A stretch of 64,000 nucleotides of DNA, taken from the NCBI RefSeq assembly GCF_009687885.1, contig NZ_BLAF01000028.1, forward strand, positions 9,711 to 73,710. The letters run 5' to 3'. A program made the translations under genes and the position numbers. The DNA comes from Acrocarpospora pleiomorpha. GTDB taxonomy: Bacteria; Actinomycetota; Actinomycetes; Streptosporangiales; Streptosporangiaceae. The notes below the pieces were generated by a model. The model made no database searches. It was given only the letters and a program-made list of their open reading frames with translations, and was not told where the DNA came from. The stretch's first letter is position 1. Every line of letters begins with the position of its first letter. Shown here one piece after another: positions 26,170 through 35,474 of the stretch.

Positions 26170-26949
26170 GTGGCGGAAGCGCTCTATCGGCAGGTCGCGG
26201 CAGATCTCCGGGCAAAGATCAACACGGGGGAGCTGCCGCCGGGCATCCAGCTCCCGTCCGAGTCAGCGCTGGAGCGGCTGTACGGCCACCTCGCGAGCGG
26301 GCGAGGGGACGCGAGGCTCTCGCGCAACACGGTGCGGCTCGCGATCGCGATCCTGCAGAACGAGGGCCTCGTCGAAGCTCGCCACGGCCGGGGGACGTTC
26401 GTGCGCGAGCGCGTGACGTTCACGGTCCTCGCCTCGTCGGAGGAGGGCGTGGAGGTCACCGATCGCGACGCTTTCGTGGCGGCGGTGAGCGTTCTGGGCC
26501 GCAAGCCCGAGCAGCTGGGCCTCCGCATGGAGATCAGGACCGCCTCGCCCGAGGTGGCGGAACGGCTGCGCATCGAGGAAGGCGACACCGTCGTCGTGCG
26601 GAGCATGAACCGCCTGATCGACGGCCGTCCCTGGTCGATCCAAGAGTCCTTCTACCCGATGGACATCGCTGCGGGCACTCTGCTCATGTTCCCGCAGAAC
26701 ATCGAGCACGGCACGGTCACCGAGTTGCGCCGGCACGGGCACGGCCAGGTCGGGTATCGGGACGAGATTGTCTGCCGGATGCCGACCCAGGTGGAGGCGG
26801 TGTTTCTCGGCCTAGGCGCGGGCGTGCCGGTTCTAGAATTGTTCCGGACGGCCCACTCGCCGGACCGGCCGATCCGTTTGACCATCAATGTGTATGCGGG
26901 GGACAGCACCCAGCTGGCCTACAATATCGGAGAACTAGGTAACGAGTGA
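26170..26949 (+). CDS. GntR/HutC family regulator with UTRA domain
   Basis: 259 aa. N-terminal winged helix (LYRQVAADLRAKINTGELPPGIQLPSE, RNTVRLAIAILQNEGLVEARHGRGTFV) with a 10-residue insert (GHLASGRGDARLS) before the recognition helix, then a UTRA effector domain that ends ELFRTAHSPDRPIRLTINVYAGD. GTG 26170 is preferred over ATG 26128 because a strong AAGGGG box sits 6 bp upstream, and ATG 26128 lies inside an operator half-site. Effector unknown. The next gene starts 40 bp downstream. Confidence 0.88.
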   Translation: MAEALYRQVAADLRAKINTGELPPGIQLPSESALERLYGHLASGRGDARLSRNTVRLAIAILQNEGLVEARHGRGTFVRERVTFTVLASSEEGVEVTDRDAFVAAVSVLGRKPEQLGLRMEIRTASPEVAERLRIEEGDTVVVRSMNRLIDGRPWSIQESFYPMDIAAGTLLMFPQNIEHGTVTELRRHGHGQVGYRDEIVCRMPTQVEAVFLGLGAGVPVLELFRTAHSPDRPIRLTINVYAGDSTQLAYNIGELGNE

Positions 26950-26989
26950 TCGTTCGCCTCGTGAATTAAACAACCGGTCGATTAATAGA

Positions 26990-27403
26990 ATGGAAACACG
27001 CGTCATGATCTTCGTGCCCGAAGCGTACAGCGACGCTTGGTTGGAGCTTCCCATCGCTTATGTGGCGCGGGTGGCCGAGGTGCTGGGCGCTGAACGCTGG
27101 TGGGACGACCCCTTCGATCCCCGGGACGCGACGATCCTGCTCGGGCACGGGCGCGCGCTCGTCTGGGACGAGGAGAGCGGGTGGCGGCGCGGAACCTTCC
27201 TGTCCGGGCGCAAGGGCGTGCGCACCGAGCTGGCCGGGGCGCTCTACCTGGGCGGCGGCGTGCTGCCGGAACCGGAGCGGGTGGCCGAGCTGCTCGCGGG
27301 CGGCGGAGCGGAGCGGCCCGTCTACCGGTCGTACCGGGATATCGGGGACGGGTTCGACCAGAAGCTGGTCAGGTACGTCGGCGGGCTCGTAGGAAGTCGT
27401 TGA
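26990..27403 (+). CDS. Hypothetical protein, possibly DUF6292-like
   Basis: 137 aa, soluble, no signal. Trp-rich middle (AERWWDDPFD, ALVWDEESGWRRGTFL). The likeness to DUF6292 is only an impression. Probably cotranscribed with the GntR gene. Its 3' end overlaps the convergent VWA gene by 35 bp. Confidence 0.6.
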   Translation: METRVMIFVPEAYSDAWLELPIAYVARVAEVLGAERWWDDPFDPRDATILLGHGRALVWDEESGWRRGTFLSGRKGVRTELAGALYLGGGVLPEPERVAELLAGGGAERPVYRSYRDIGDGFDQKLVRYVGGLVGSR

Positions 27404-29318
27404 CGACGTACTCGCCCAGGCGGTCGGCGCTGGGGGCGAAGACGCGCCCGCCGTTGCGGCGGGCCACCTCGTCCACGAACTCGCGCAGGCGTTCGTCGGC
27501 GGCGAGCATGAAGACGTTCATGGTGGCGCGGCGGCGGGTCATCTTGTCGACTTCGGCGAGGGTGAGTTCGAGGGTCTCCCGGGAGGGCGGCCACTCGAAG
27601 CGGGGCACGCCGTTGCGCATCAGGTGGGCGGTGGGCTCGCCGTCGGTGACGACCAGCACGACGGGTTCGAAGTCGGGATGCCGGTCGAGGTGGCGGCCCG
27701 CGATGAGCAGGGCGTGGTGCAGGTTGGTGCCCTGGACCATGTCCCATTCCAGGCCGGCCAGCTCGTCGGGCTGCAGCACGCGGGCGTAGTTGGAGAAGCC
27801 GACGATCTGCACCGAGTCCTGCGGGAACTTGGAGGCGACCAGGGCCTGCAGGGCGAGCGCGGTCTGCTTGGCGGCGGCCCAGGTGCCGCGCAGCGCCATC
27901 GAGTAGGACAGGTCGACCAGCAGGCAGACGGCGGCGGCTGAACGGCGTTCGGTCTCGGAGACCTCGAAGTCGTCCACCGAGAGGCGGACCCGGCCGTCCG
28001 CCGTGCCGCGCCGTACCCCGTTGATGACGGTGCGGACGACGTCGATGGGCTGCTCGTCGCCGAAACGCCAGGGGCGGGTGGAGCCGGTGAGCTCACCTGC
28101 CGCGCCCGCGTCGCGCTGGTCGTGGTCACCGCGGCGGCTGGAGTCGAGGGAGGCGAACACCCGGCGCAGGGCGGTCTCGCCCAGGCGGCGTACGGCCTTC
28201 GGAGTGAGTTCCAGTTTGCCCCGATGGCGGCGGAGGTAACCCTGGTTCTCCAGCTCGCGCTCGATCCGGCGCAGGGCCTCCAGGTCGTCCACGCCGGAGC
28301 GGCCGAGCGCGCGCCGGACGGCGGCCTCGTCGATGTCGTCCAGGCGGGCGCCCGGGTAGTCCTGGCGGAGGGCGGCTTCGAGCTCGCTCAGGTCGGCGAG
28401 TTCCTGGAGGGCGCCCACCGCGTCGCCCATGCCCATCGGGTCGTCGCCGCTGACCCGCTCGGGGGAACTCCAGGACAGATCGGGACGGCGGGCGTACAGG
28501 GAGTCGCCGAGGCGGCGCATCTGGTCGGCGAGACCGGCGCGTTCGAGGGTCTGGGCCATGAGACCGGCGAGTTCCTCGCGCTGCTGCGGCGTGAGCGAGG
28601 CCAGCAGCCGCTGCGCGGCCGCGGCCCGCCGGGCAAGCTGATCGACAAGCTCCTCCAGGTTCCGCGGATTCTCCGGGAACATGTCCCCATATTTCCGCAT
28701 GAAGGATTCAAAATCCTCCTGGGTGTGCTGCCCCTGGGCGTCCCTGTCGAGCATGTCGTTCAGGTCGGACATCATCTGCCGGACCCGTTCCATCGCCTCC
28801 GGATCCGGATTGGCGAGGGCTTCCTTCATGCCGCGGAACTGGCTGTCCAGGATCTCCCGGCGCAGCAGGTCGCGCAGCTCCTCGAAGGTCTGCCGGGCCG
28901 CCGCCGACCGCCAGTCGTAGGCGTCCAGTTCCTGCACGGCCCGCGCGGTGTCGGACGGCAGCGCGTCCAGGGCGGCCTCGCGGAACCGCGCGTCATCCGA
29001 GGGATCGGGGAACAGTTCCGCGCGTTCCTGGCCGATCGCCTTGTCCAGCAGGGCGCGGGCGCGTTCGAGGGTGCCGTCCAGGCGGGTGTTCTCGCGGAGT
29101 TCGCGGCGGCGTTGCCGTACCTGGCGGAGGAGCTCTTCGAGGCCGCGCCGGTCCGGCGCGTCGGGGAGGCCGCGTTTGAGCAGGTCGCGCAGGGCGTCCA
29201 GCGGGGTGGAGCCGGACAGGATGGCGTCGCCCATCTCGTCCAGCGCCGAGCGCACGTCATAGGGCGGGGCGAGCGGATCCGGCCCGTCCTGATATTCGCC
29301 GTAACGGTAGGCCGTCAT
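27369..29318 (-). CDS. VWA-domain protein, partner of a MoxR-type ATPase
   Basis: 649 aa. A long helical, charged N-terminal region (residues 1-400) precedes a C-terminal von Willebrand A domain with an intact MIDAS (LLVDLSYSMALRG, DxSxS; TDGEP). Such proteins act with an AAA+ MoxR/ChlI-like ATPase, as in magnesium-chelatase D/I and metal-insertion or chaperone pairs. Here the ATPase gene is directly upstream with a 4-bp ATGA overlap. Target unknown. Confidence 0.88.
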   Translation of the reverse strand: MTAYRYGEYQDGPDPLAPPYDVRSALDEMGDAILSGSTPLDALRDLLKRGLPDAPDRRGLEELLRQVRQRRRELRENTRLDGTLERARALLDKAIGQERAELFPDPSDDARFREAALDALPSDTARAVQELDAYDWRSAAARQTFEELRDLLRREILDSQFRGMKEALANPDPEAMERVRQMMSDLNDMLDRDAQGQHTQEDFESFMRKYGDMFPENPRNLEELVDQLARRAAAAQRLLASLTPQQREELAGLMAQTLERAGLADQMRRLGDSLYARRPDLSWSSPERVSGDDPMGMGDAVGALQELADLSELEAALRQDYPGARLDDIDEAAVRRALGRSGVDDLEALRRIERELENQGYLRRHRGKLELTPKAVRRLGETALRRVFASLDSSRRGDHDQRDAGAAGELTGSTRPWRFGDEQPIDVVRTVINGVRRGTADGRVRLSVDDFEVSETERRSAAAVCLLVDLSYSMALRGTWAAAKQTALALQALVASKFPQDSVQIVGFSNYARVLQPDELAGLEWDMVQGTNLHHALLIAGRHLDRHPDFEPVVLVVTDGEPTAHLMRNGVPRFEWPPSRETLELTLAEVDKMTRRRATMNVFMLAADERLREFVDEVARRNGGRVFAPSADRLGEYVVNDFLRARRRT

Positions 29319-30718
29319 GTGCGGTAGACCGCGCCGCCCGCGATGTCGTCCTTGGAGAGGCGGCGCATCAGGTAAAGGCCTTCGAGCGTGAACTCCAGGG
29401 CGGCGGCGGCGTGGCCGGGGGATTCGTCCCCCTCGCCCATGCCGATCCGGGACATGATCTTGGCGAGGCCGTCCACCCGGCCGATCCGGCGCAGCAGTTC
29501 GGTGGCGGGCACCAGCTCGCCGGATTCGATCTGGGCGCCTTCGGAGAATTTCTCCAGCAGCGGGGCGAGCTCCAGGCCGCCCAGCGTGTTGCGGAAGGTC
29601 TCGGCGGTGGCGCGGCGGAGCAGGTGGGCGAGCACCTCGACCTCGCGGCCCTCCTCGCTGACCTCGAACTCCACCTTGCCGCGCAGCGTGTGCACGATGC
29701 CGGGCAGGTCGCAGACCCGGGTCACCGCGTTCTCCTCGCCGGTCAGCGCGGCCCGGCGGACCGCGGACGCGGCGGCGGTCTCGGTGGCCGCGATCGAGAA
29801 GCGGGCCGACACGCCGGAGCGGGTGTCCACGGCGGTCGACTCCCGGACCAGCCGGGTGAACCTGGCGATGATCTCGACCAGGTGCTCGGGCACGTCCGCG
29901 CCGATGTCGGGGATGACCTCCTGGCGGATCAGGACCAGCTCATCCTCGATCGTCTTCGGATAGTGGGTACGGACCTCCGCGCCGAACCGGTCCTTGAGCG
30001 GAGTGATGATCCGCCCCCGGTTGGTGTAGTCCTCCGGGTTGGCGCTGGCGATCAGCAGCAGGTCCAGGGGCAGCCGCAGGTTGTAGCCGCGAACCTGGAT
30101 GTCCCGCTCCTCCAGCACGTTCAGCAGCGACACCTGGATACGTTCGGCCAGGTCAGGCAGCTCGTTGACGGAGAAGACGCCCCGGTTCGTGCGGGGCACC
30201 AGGCCGTAGTGCACGGTCTCCGGGTCGCCCAGCGTGCGCCCTTCGGCGATCTTGATGGGGTCCACGTCGCCGATCAGGTCGCCCACCGAGGTGTCGGGGG
30301 TGGCCAGCTTCTCGCCGTACCGCTCGCTGCGGTGTTTCCACGCGACGCGGATCTCGTCGTCGGCCAGGCCCCGGCAGCGGGCGCAGACGGGAGCGTACGG
30401 ATGGTCGTTGATCTCGCACCCGGCCACCACCGGCGTCCACTCGTCGAGCAGCCCGATGACGGTGCGGATCAGTCGGGTCTTGCCCTGACCGCGCTCGCCG
30501 AGGAGCACGAGGTCGTGACCTGCGATGAGGGCACGTTCGAGATGCGGGAGCACGGTCTCGTCAAAGCCGACGATGCCGGGGAACCGGGGCTCACCCGCGC
30601 GCAGGCGGGCCAGCAGGTTCTCCCGGATCTCGGCTTTCACCGGCCGGTGGACGTGTCCACTCTCGCGCAGTTCACGCAGAGTGCTCAGTGACGGAGCAGG
30701 TGCGGGCGATTTGTGCAC
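29315..30718 (-). CDS. MoxR/ChlI-like AAA+ ATPase
   Basis: 467 aa. Walker A LLGERGQGKTRL (about residue 75), a cysteine pair in CARCRGLAD, Walker B region GVFSVNELPDL (Asn-Glu in place of Asp-Glu), sensor 1 LLIASANPEDY, and a C-terminal helical lid. GTG 30718 starts the conserved protein. The MoxR-VWA pair probably forms one functional complex. Confidence 0.88.
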   Translation of the reverse strand: MHKSPAPAPSLSTLRELRESGHVHRPVKAEIRENLLARLRAGEPRFPGIVGFDETVLPHLERALIAGHDLVLLGERGQGKTRLIRTVIGLLDEWTPVVAGCEINDHPYAPVCARCRGLADDEIRVAWKHRSERYGEKLATPDTSVGDLIGDVDPIKIAEGRTLGDPETVHYGLVPRTNRGVFSVNELPDLAERIQVSLLNVLEERDIQVRGYNLRLPLDLLLIASANPEDYTNRGRIITPLKDRFGAEVRTHYPKTIEDELVLIRQEVIPDIGADVPEHLVEIIARFTRLVRESTAVDTRSGVSARFSIAATETAAASAVRRAALTGEENAVTRVCDLPGIVHTLRGKVEFEVSEEGREVEVLAHLLRRATAETFRNTLGGLELAPLLEKFSEGAQIESGELVPATELLRRIGRVDGLAKIMSRIGMGEGDESPGHAAAALEFTLEGLYLMRRLSKDDIAGGAVYRT

Positions 30719-30894
30719 GGGATTGAGCCTACGTCGCGGATGCAACACCCGCATCCGATTGCGCTGCGGATCTTGACCATTCAGTGACGAATCGGGTGAG
30801 TTCCGGAACGGTGTTGTGGGGAGAATCGGGCATGAGGGCTATGAAATAGAACTGCATGAGATAACGGACTTGTCCTGATGAGAGGGGGCGCGCG

Positions 30895-32070
30895 ATGGCG
30901 GTGTTGACAAGCCGGTTCGCTGACGGGCTAGCCGTCGGGCCCAACCTGGTGGAGAGCGCGGAGACCGCGATCCGGCAGGCTCTCGCGGGGCTGACCGGGC
31001 AGGCCGACCTGGTCTGTTTCTTCATCTGCGGCGAGGACGCCGAGGACGTGACGAAGGCCGGGCAGCGGGCGATGGAGCTGGTGGGCGAGGCTGCGGTGAT
31101 CGGCTGTAGCGCCACCGGCGTGATCGGCGACGCCCAGGGCGTCGAGCTGTCCCCGTCGGTGAGCGCCTGGGCGGCTTCGCTGGGGGAGGCCAGGGTGACC
31201 ACGTTCGCCCTGGAATCGCTGCGAGCCGATGACCGATTTGTGGTGATCGGGTTGCCGGAACGGGAGGTGGACGACCGGGTGGCGATCATGCTCGCCGATC
31301 CGTACACGTTCCCGACCGACGCGTTCGTGGAGCACTCCAGCGAGGTGCTGGGGAACCTGCCGCTCATCGGCGGCCTGGCCAACGGCCTGCAGGGCCGTGG
31401 TTCGGTCCGGCTGTTCGCCGACGGCGAGGTCTACACCGAGGGCGCCATCGGCGTCATGCTGAGCGGCCCGGTACGGGTGAGCACGGTGGTCAGCCAGGGC
31501 TGCCGCCCGATCGGCCCGACCATGGTCGTCACCCGCGCCGAGGAGAACGTGCTGCTGGAGCTCGCCGGCCAGCCCGCGCTGGCCCGGCTGGAGGACATCG
31601 TCAGCGCGCTCGACGAGGAGGACCGCGAGCTCGTCGCCTCCGGCCTGCAGATCGGCATCGCCATGGACGAATACGCGGAACGCCACGAACGGGGCGACTT
31701 CCTCATCCGGGGTGTGCTCGGCATCGACCCCGAGCGGGAGGCGGTCGCGATCGGCGACATCGTGCCGGTCGGCCGTACCGTACGCTTCCAGGTCAGGGAC
31801 GCGGAAACCGCCGACGAGGACCTTTACGAGTTGCTGGACGCGCACCTGGCCGAGGGAGGCCGAGTGGACGGCGCCCTGCTGTTCTCCTGCAACGGCCGGG
31901 GCTCGGCTATGTTCGGCACGCCCGACCATGACGCGCTCGCCCTCCGCGACACCCTCGGCCCGATCGGCGTCGCCGGATTCTTCGCGGCCGGCGAGGTGGG
32001 CCCGGTCGCCGGTCACAACCACGTGCACGGTTTCACTGCCTCCGTCCTGGTCTTCTCCACCACAATCTGA
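30895..32070 (+). CDS. FIST-domain signalling protein
   Basis: 391 aa with FIST_N (VIGCSATGVIGDAQGVELSPSVSA, about residues 60-95) and FIST_C (ending GRGSAMFGTPDHDALAL and AGFFAAGEVGPVAGHNHVHGFTASVLVF) domains, proposed to sense small ligands such as amino acids. ATG 30895 has a GAGAGGG box. It is followed 12 bp later by a ROK kinase and then threonine deaminase, a probable three-gene transcript. Confidence 0.88.
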   Translation: MAVLTSRFADGLAVGPNLVESAETAIRQALAGLTGQADLVCFFICGEDAEDVTKAGQRAMELVGEAAVIGCSATGVIGDAQGVELSPSVSAWAASLGEARVTTFALESLRADDRFVVIGLPEREVDDRVAIMLADPYTFPTDAFVEHSSEVLGNLPLIGGLANGLQGRGSVRLFADGEVYTEGAIGVMLSGPVRVSTVVSQGCRPIGPTMVVTRAEENVLLELAGQPALARLEDIVSALDEEDRELVASGLQIGIAMDEYAERHERGDFLIRGVLGIDPEREAVAIGDIVPVGRTVRFQVRDAETADEDLYELLDAHLAEGGRVDGALLFSCNGRGSAMFGTPDHDALALRDTLGPIGVAGFFAAGEVGPVAGHNHVHGFTASVLVFSTTI

Positions 32071-32082
32071 GGGAGCTCCGTC

Positions 32083-33054
32083 ATGGTCGTGCTGGCGGTC
32101 GACGTCGGCGGAACCAAACTCGCGGTAGGCCTGGTGGACACCGACGGCGAGCTGGTGCTCTCGGAGCGGATGCCGACCCCGCCCGGCGGCGACGCCGACG
32201 CCTTATGGAAGGCCCTGGCCGGGCTGGCCGAGAGCGTCGCCGAGCGGGCGGCAGGCGAGCTGATCGGCATCGGCATCGGCGTCGGCGGCCCGATGGCCTG
32301 GCCGGAAGGCGTGGTCTCCCCGCTCAACATGCCCGGCTGGCGCGACTTCCCGCTGGTCGCCCGCCTGTCGGAACGTTTCCCCGGCATCCCGGTAAGGATC
32401 CACAACGACGCCGTGGCCTTCGCGGTGGCGGAACACTGGCGGGGCGCCGGTCACGGCAGCGACAACATGCTCGGCATGGTCGTCTCCACCGGCGTCGGCG
32501 GCGGTCTCATCCTGGGCGGCCACCTGATCGACGGCGGCACCGGCAACGCCGGGCACATCGGCCACATCATCGTCGAACCGGACGGCCCCGCCTGCGGTTG
32601 CGGCGGCCGGGGCTGCCTGGAGGCGGTCGCGCGCGGGCCCGCGCTGGCGAACTGGGCCGTGACGCAGGGCTGGGAGCCCGGCGGTGCCGCTGTGTCGGAC
32701 CTGCCGGAACCCCTCTACATGGAGGCCGCGATGGCCTCGGCCCGCCAGCTGGCCTTCGACGCCGCCGCCGGGGACCCGATCGCGCTGGCCGCGATGCGCA
32801 GGGCCGGGCGGGCGATCGGGCTCGCCCTGGCCTCGGCCACCCACCTCTGCGACCTCGACCTGGTCACCATCGGCGGCGGCCTCTCCCAGGCGGGCAAACT
32901 GATCTTCGATCCGCTGGAGGAGAGCCTGCGCGCCCACGCCCGGATGGACTTCGCCCAGCGTGTCCGGGTGCTGCCCGCCGCGCTCGGCCAGGACGCCGGT
33001 CTCATCGGCGCCGCCGCGTTGATCCTTCGGAGCGACCACTATTGGGCAGGGTGA
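32083..33054 (+). CDS. ROK family sugar kinase (glucokinase type)
   Basis: 323 aa. ATP-binding DVGGTKLAVGLVD, sugar-binding and catalytic HNDAVAFAVAEH, and the ROK zinc motif GHIIVEPDGPACGCGGRGCLEAV are all intact. Probably phosphorylates glucose or a related hexose. One in-frame TTA codon at 32203-32205 (codon 41). No sugar transporter is next to it. Confidence 0.9.
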   Translation: MVVLAVDVGGTKLAVGLVDTDGELVLSERMPTPPGGDADALWKALAGLAESVAERAAGELIGIGIGVGGPMAWPEGVVSPLNMPGWRDFPLVARLSERFPGIPVRIHNDAVAFAVAEHWRGAGHGSDNMLGMVVSTGVGGGLILGGHLIDGGTGNAGHIGHIIVEPDGPACGCGGRGCLEAVARGPALANWAVTQGWEPGGAAVSDLPEPLYMEAAMASARQLAFDAAAGDPIALAAMRRAGRAIGLALASATHLCDLDLVTIGGGLSQAGKLIFDPLEESLRAHARMDFAQRVRVLPAALGQDAGLIGAAALILRSDHYWAG

Positions 33055-33078
33055 ATCCCACCCTGCGAAGATGACGCC

Positions 33079-34293
33079 ATGGACGTTCCTCAGGTGACGT
33101 ACGACGATGTCGTCGCCGCACGCAAGCTGCTGACCGACGTAATTGTGCAAACGCCGGTCATCCACTCCCGGGTGCTGTCCGAGATCGTCGGCGGCCCGGT
33201 GCATCTCAAATGTGAGAACCTCCAGCGTGCCGGCTCGTTCAAGGTCCGTGGCGCGTACGTCAGGATCGCCCGCCTCAGCGAGGAGGAACGGGCGCGGGGC
33301 GTGGTCGCGGCGAGCGCGGGCAATCACGCCCAGGGTGTCGCGTTCGGCTCGGGCCTGCTGGGCGCCAAGTCCACGGTCTACATGCCGGAGGGCGCGCCGC
33401 TGCCCAAGGTCGAGGCCACCCGCGGCTACGGCGCTGAAGTGATCTTCGCGGGACACACGGTCGACATGGCCTTGCAGGAGGCCAAGGCGCACGCCGCCGA
33501 GACCGGGGCGATCTTCATCCACCCCTTCGACCACCCGGACGTGATCGCCGGTCAGGGCACGCTCGGGCTGGAGATCCTGGAGCAGCTGCCGGAGACCGGC
33601 ACGATCGTGCTGGCCATCGGCGGCGGCGGGCTGGCGGCCGGGGTCGCGCTGGCGGTCAAGCAGCTCCGGCCGGGGGTGCGGATCGTCGGCGTGCAGGCCG
33701 AACGCGCGGCCGCCTACCCCGAGTCACTGGCGGCTGGGCATCCGGTCATGGTCGAACCGGCCGCCACGATGGCGGACGGCATCGCGGTCGGCCGCCCCGG
33801 CGACCTGCCGTTCGAGCTGATCCACTACCTGGTGGACCAGGTGGTCACCGTGTCGGAGGAGTCGCTGTCGCGGGCGCTGCTGCTCTGCCTGGAGCGGGCG
33901 AAGCTGGTGGTGGAGCCCGCCGGGGTCGCCGGCGTGGCCGCGCTACTCGACCAGCCGCACGCGTTCGACGCGCCGGTGGTGGCGGTTCTGTCGGGTGGCA
34001 ACATCGACCCGCTGCTGCTGGCCAAGCTGCTGCGGCACGGTCTGGCGGCGGCCGGGCGGTATCTGGCGTTCCGGATCCGGCTGCAGGATCGGCCGGGGGC
34101 GCTCGCGGCCCTGCTCGGGCGGCTGGCCGAGCTGCGGGCCAACGTGCTGGAGATCGTGCACGAGCGGGTGGGGGCGCGGCTGCACCTGGACGAGGCCGAG
34201 GTGTTGCTGCAACTGGAGACCCGCGGGCCGGCGCACTGCGACGAGGTGCTGGGGGCGCTCCGCCGGGAGGGTTACAAGCTCATCTTCTCCTAA
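33079..34293 (+). CDS. ilvA: Threonine ammonia-lyase with ACT-like domain
   Basis: PLP enzyme deaminating threonine to 2-oxobutyrate (isoleucine synthesis) or for catabolism. 404 aa. PLP lysine in GSFKVRGAY, SAGNHAQGVAFGSGLLG, phosphate loop AIGGGGLAAG, and a C-terminal ACT-type domain (about residues 325-404, starting RYLAFRIRLQDRPGALAALL). A single short ACT domain is more like TdcB/catabolic-type actinobacterial enzymes than the long E. coli IlvA. Lies 24 bp after the ROK gene. Confidence 0.9.
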   Translation: MDVPQVTYDDVVAARKLLTDVIVQTPVIHSRVLSEIVGGPVHLKCENLQRAGSFKVRGAYVRIARLSEEERARGVVAASAGNHAQGVAFGSGLLGAKSTVYMPEGAPLPKVEATRGYGAEVIFAGHTVDMALQEAKAHAAETGAIFIHPFDHPDVIAGQGTLGLEILEQLPETGTIVLAIGGGGLAAGVALAVKQLRPGVRIVGVQAERAAAYPESLAAGHPVMVEPAATMADGIAVGRPGDLPFELIHYLVDQVVTVSEESLSRALLLCLERAKLVVEPAGVAGVAALLDQPHAFDAPVVAVLSGGNIDPLLLAKLLRHGLAAAGRYLAFRIRLQDRPGALAALLGRLAELRANVLEIVHERVGARLHLDEAEVLLQLETRGPAHCDEVLGALRREGYKLIFS

Positions 34294-34359
34294 AGCTTCC
34301 GGCGGGCGTACGGGACGAGGGGATAAAACGGGCATCAACCACGTCAATGGGGGTGAAAC

Positions 34360-35322
34360 GTGGTTGAAACCATGATTAGGGCTGAAGGCCTTGCTAAGCA
34401 CTATGGCAAGGTAAAAGCGCTCAATGGGGTGGACCTTGAGGTTCCCCGCGGCAGTGTGCTGGCCCTGCTCGGCCCCAAGGGCGCAGGAAAGACCACCACC
34501 GTACGCATCCTGGCGACCCTGCTCCGCCCCGACGCCGGGCGCGCCACCATCGCGGGCATCGACGTGCTTGCCCGGCCGGACGAGATCCGCAAGGTGATCG
34601 GGCTGACCGGGCAGTACGCGGCCGTGGACGAGTATCTGACCGGGCGCGAGAACCTCGTCATGTTCGCGCGGCTCTACCACATGGATCAGCAGAGGGCCCG
34701 GGACAGAGCCGCCGAGCTGCTCGAACAGTTCGGATTGACGGATGCGGCCGACCGGCAGACCGGGACATACTCCGGGGGGATGCGGCGGCGACTGGACCTG
34801 GCGGCGTCGCTCGTGGCCAAACCCAAGGTCATCTTTCTGGACGAACCGACCACTGGGCTGGATCCGCGCAGCCGGAACGGCATGTGGGACGTGATCAGGG
34901 AGCTGGTCCACGATGACGCGACGTTGCTGCTGACCACGCAGCACCTGGAGGAGGCGGACGCGCTCGCCGACAACATCATGATCATCGATCACGGCCTCGT
35001 GATCGGGCGGGGACCTGCGGACCAGCTCAAGGACCGCCTTGGCGGGGAACGAATCCAGGTCGCGGTGAAGGATCGGGCCCGGCTGCCCGAACTGAAGGCG
35101 ATCGCGGGCATTGTCGGCAGCGGCGTGCCCGAGGTGGATCTCGAGAGCCACAGCGTCACCGTCGAGGTACGCAATGGGGCGGCGTCGCTGGTGGAACTCG
35201 TGCGCGGGCTGGACGCCAAGGGCATCGAGCCAAGCGAGGTGGAACTACGCTCCCCAACCCTGGACGAGGTCTTCCTGACCCTGACCGGCCACCGCACCGG
35301 AAGCGTGATCCGCGATGGTTAG
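34360..35322 (+). CDS. DrrA-type ABC transporter ATP-binding protein
   Basis: 320 aa ATPase of the daunorubicin-resistance exporter family. Walker A is GPKGAGKTT, with Lys where GPNGAGKTT is usual; Q-loop GLTGQYAAVD; signature YSGGMRRRLDLA; Walker B VIFLDEPTTGLD; H-loop TTQHLEEAD; and the family C-terminal extension ending TLDEVFLTLTGH. GTG 34360 follows GGGGTGAAAC; ATG 34372 is an alternative. The last codons and stop are the first unit of the 76-bp repeat that leads to the permease gene. Confidence 0.92.
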   Translation: MVETMIRAEGLAKHYGKVKALNGVDLEVPRGSVLALLGPKGAGKTTTVRILATLLRPDAGRATIAGIDVLARPDEIRKVIGLTGQYAAVDEYLTGRENLVMFARLYHMDQQRARDRAAELLEQFGLTDAADRQTGTYSGGMRRRLDLAASLVAKPKVIFLDEPTTGLDPRSRNGMWDVIRELVHDDATLLLTTQHLEEADALADNIMIIDHGLVIGRGPADQLKDRLGGERIQVAVKDRARLPELKAIAGIVGSGVPEVDLESHSVTVEVRNGAASLVELVRGLDAKGIEPSEVELRSPTLDEVFLTLTGHRTGSVIRDG

Positions 35323-35474
35323 GTGGTCAGAGTCGGCTGAATGGTCTGGGCTGGCCCTGGCCGGGGATCGGGCCGAGGGCGTGATCCGGGATGGGTAGGT
35401 GGTCGGAGCTGGCTGAATGGTCTGGGCTGGCTCTGATCGGGCATCGGGTCGAGAGCGTGATCCGCAATGGCTAA
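35303..35474 (+). repeat. 76-bp tandem repeat with two coupled mini-ORFs
   Basis: GCGTGATCCG starts at 35303, 35379 and 35455, a strict 76-bp period. Units 1 and 2 are about 80-85% identical; unit 3 runs into the permease gene. Each unit holds an 8-bp stop/start overlap: ATGGTTAG (35315), ATGGGTAG (35391), ATGGCTAA (35467). Thus the ATPase stop overlaps mini-ORF 1 (35315-35398, 27 aa), its stop overlaps mini-ORF 2 (35391-35474, 27 aa), whose stop overlaps the permease ATG. The mini-peptides resemble the permease N-terminus. Confidence 0.85.
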
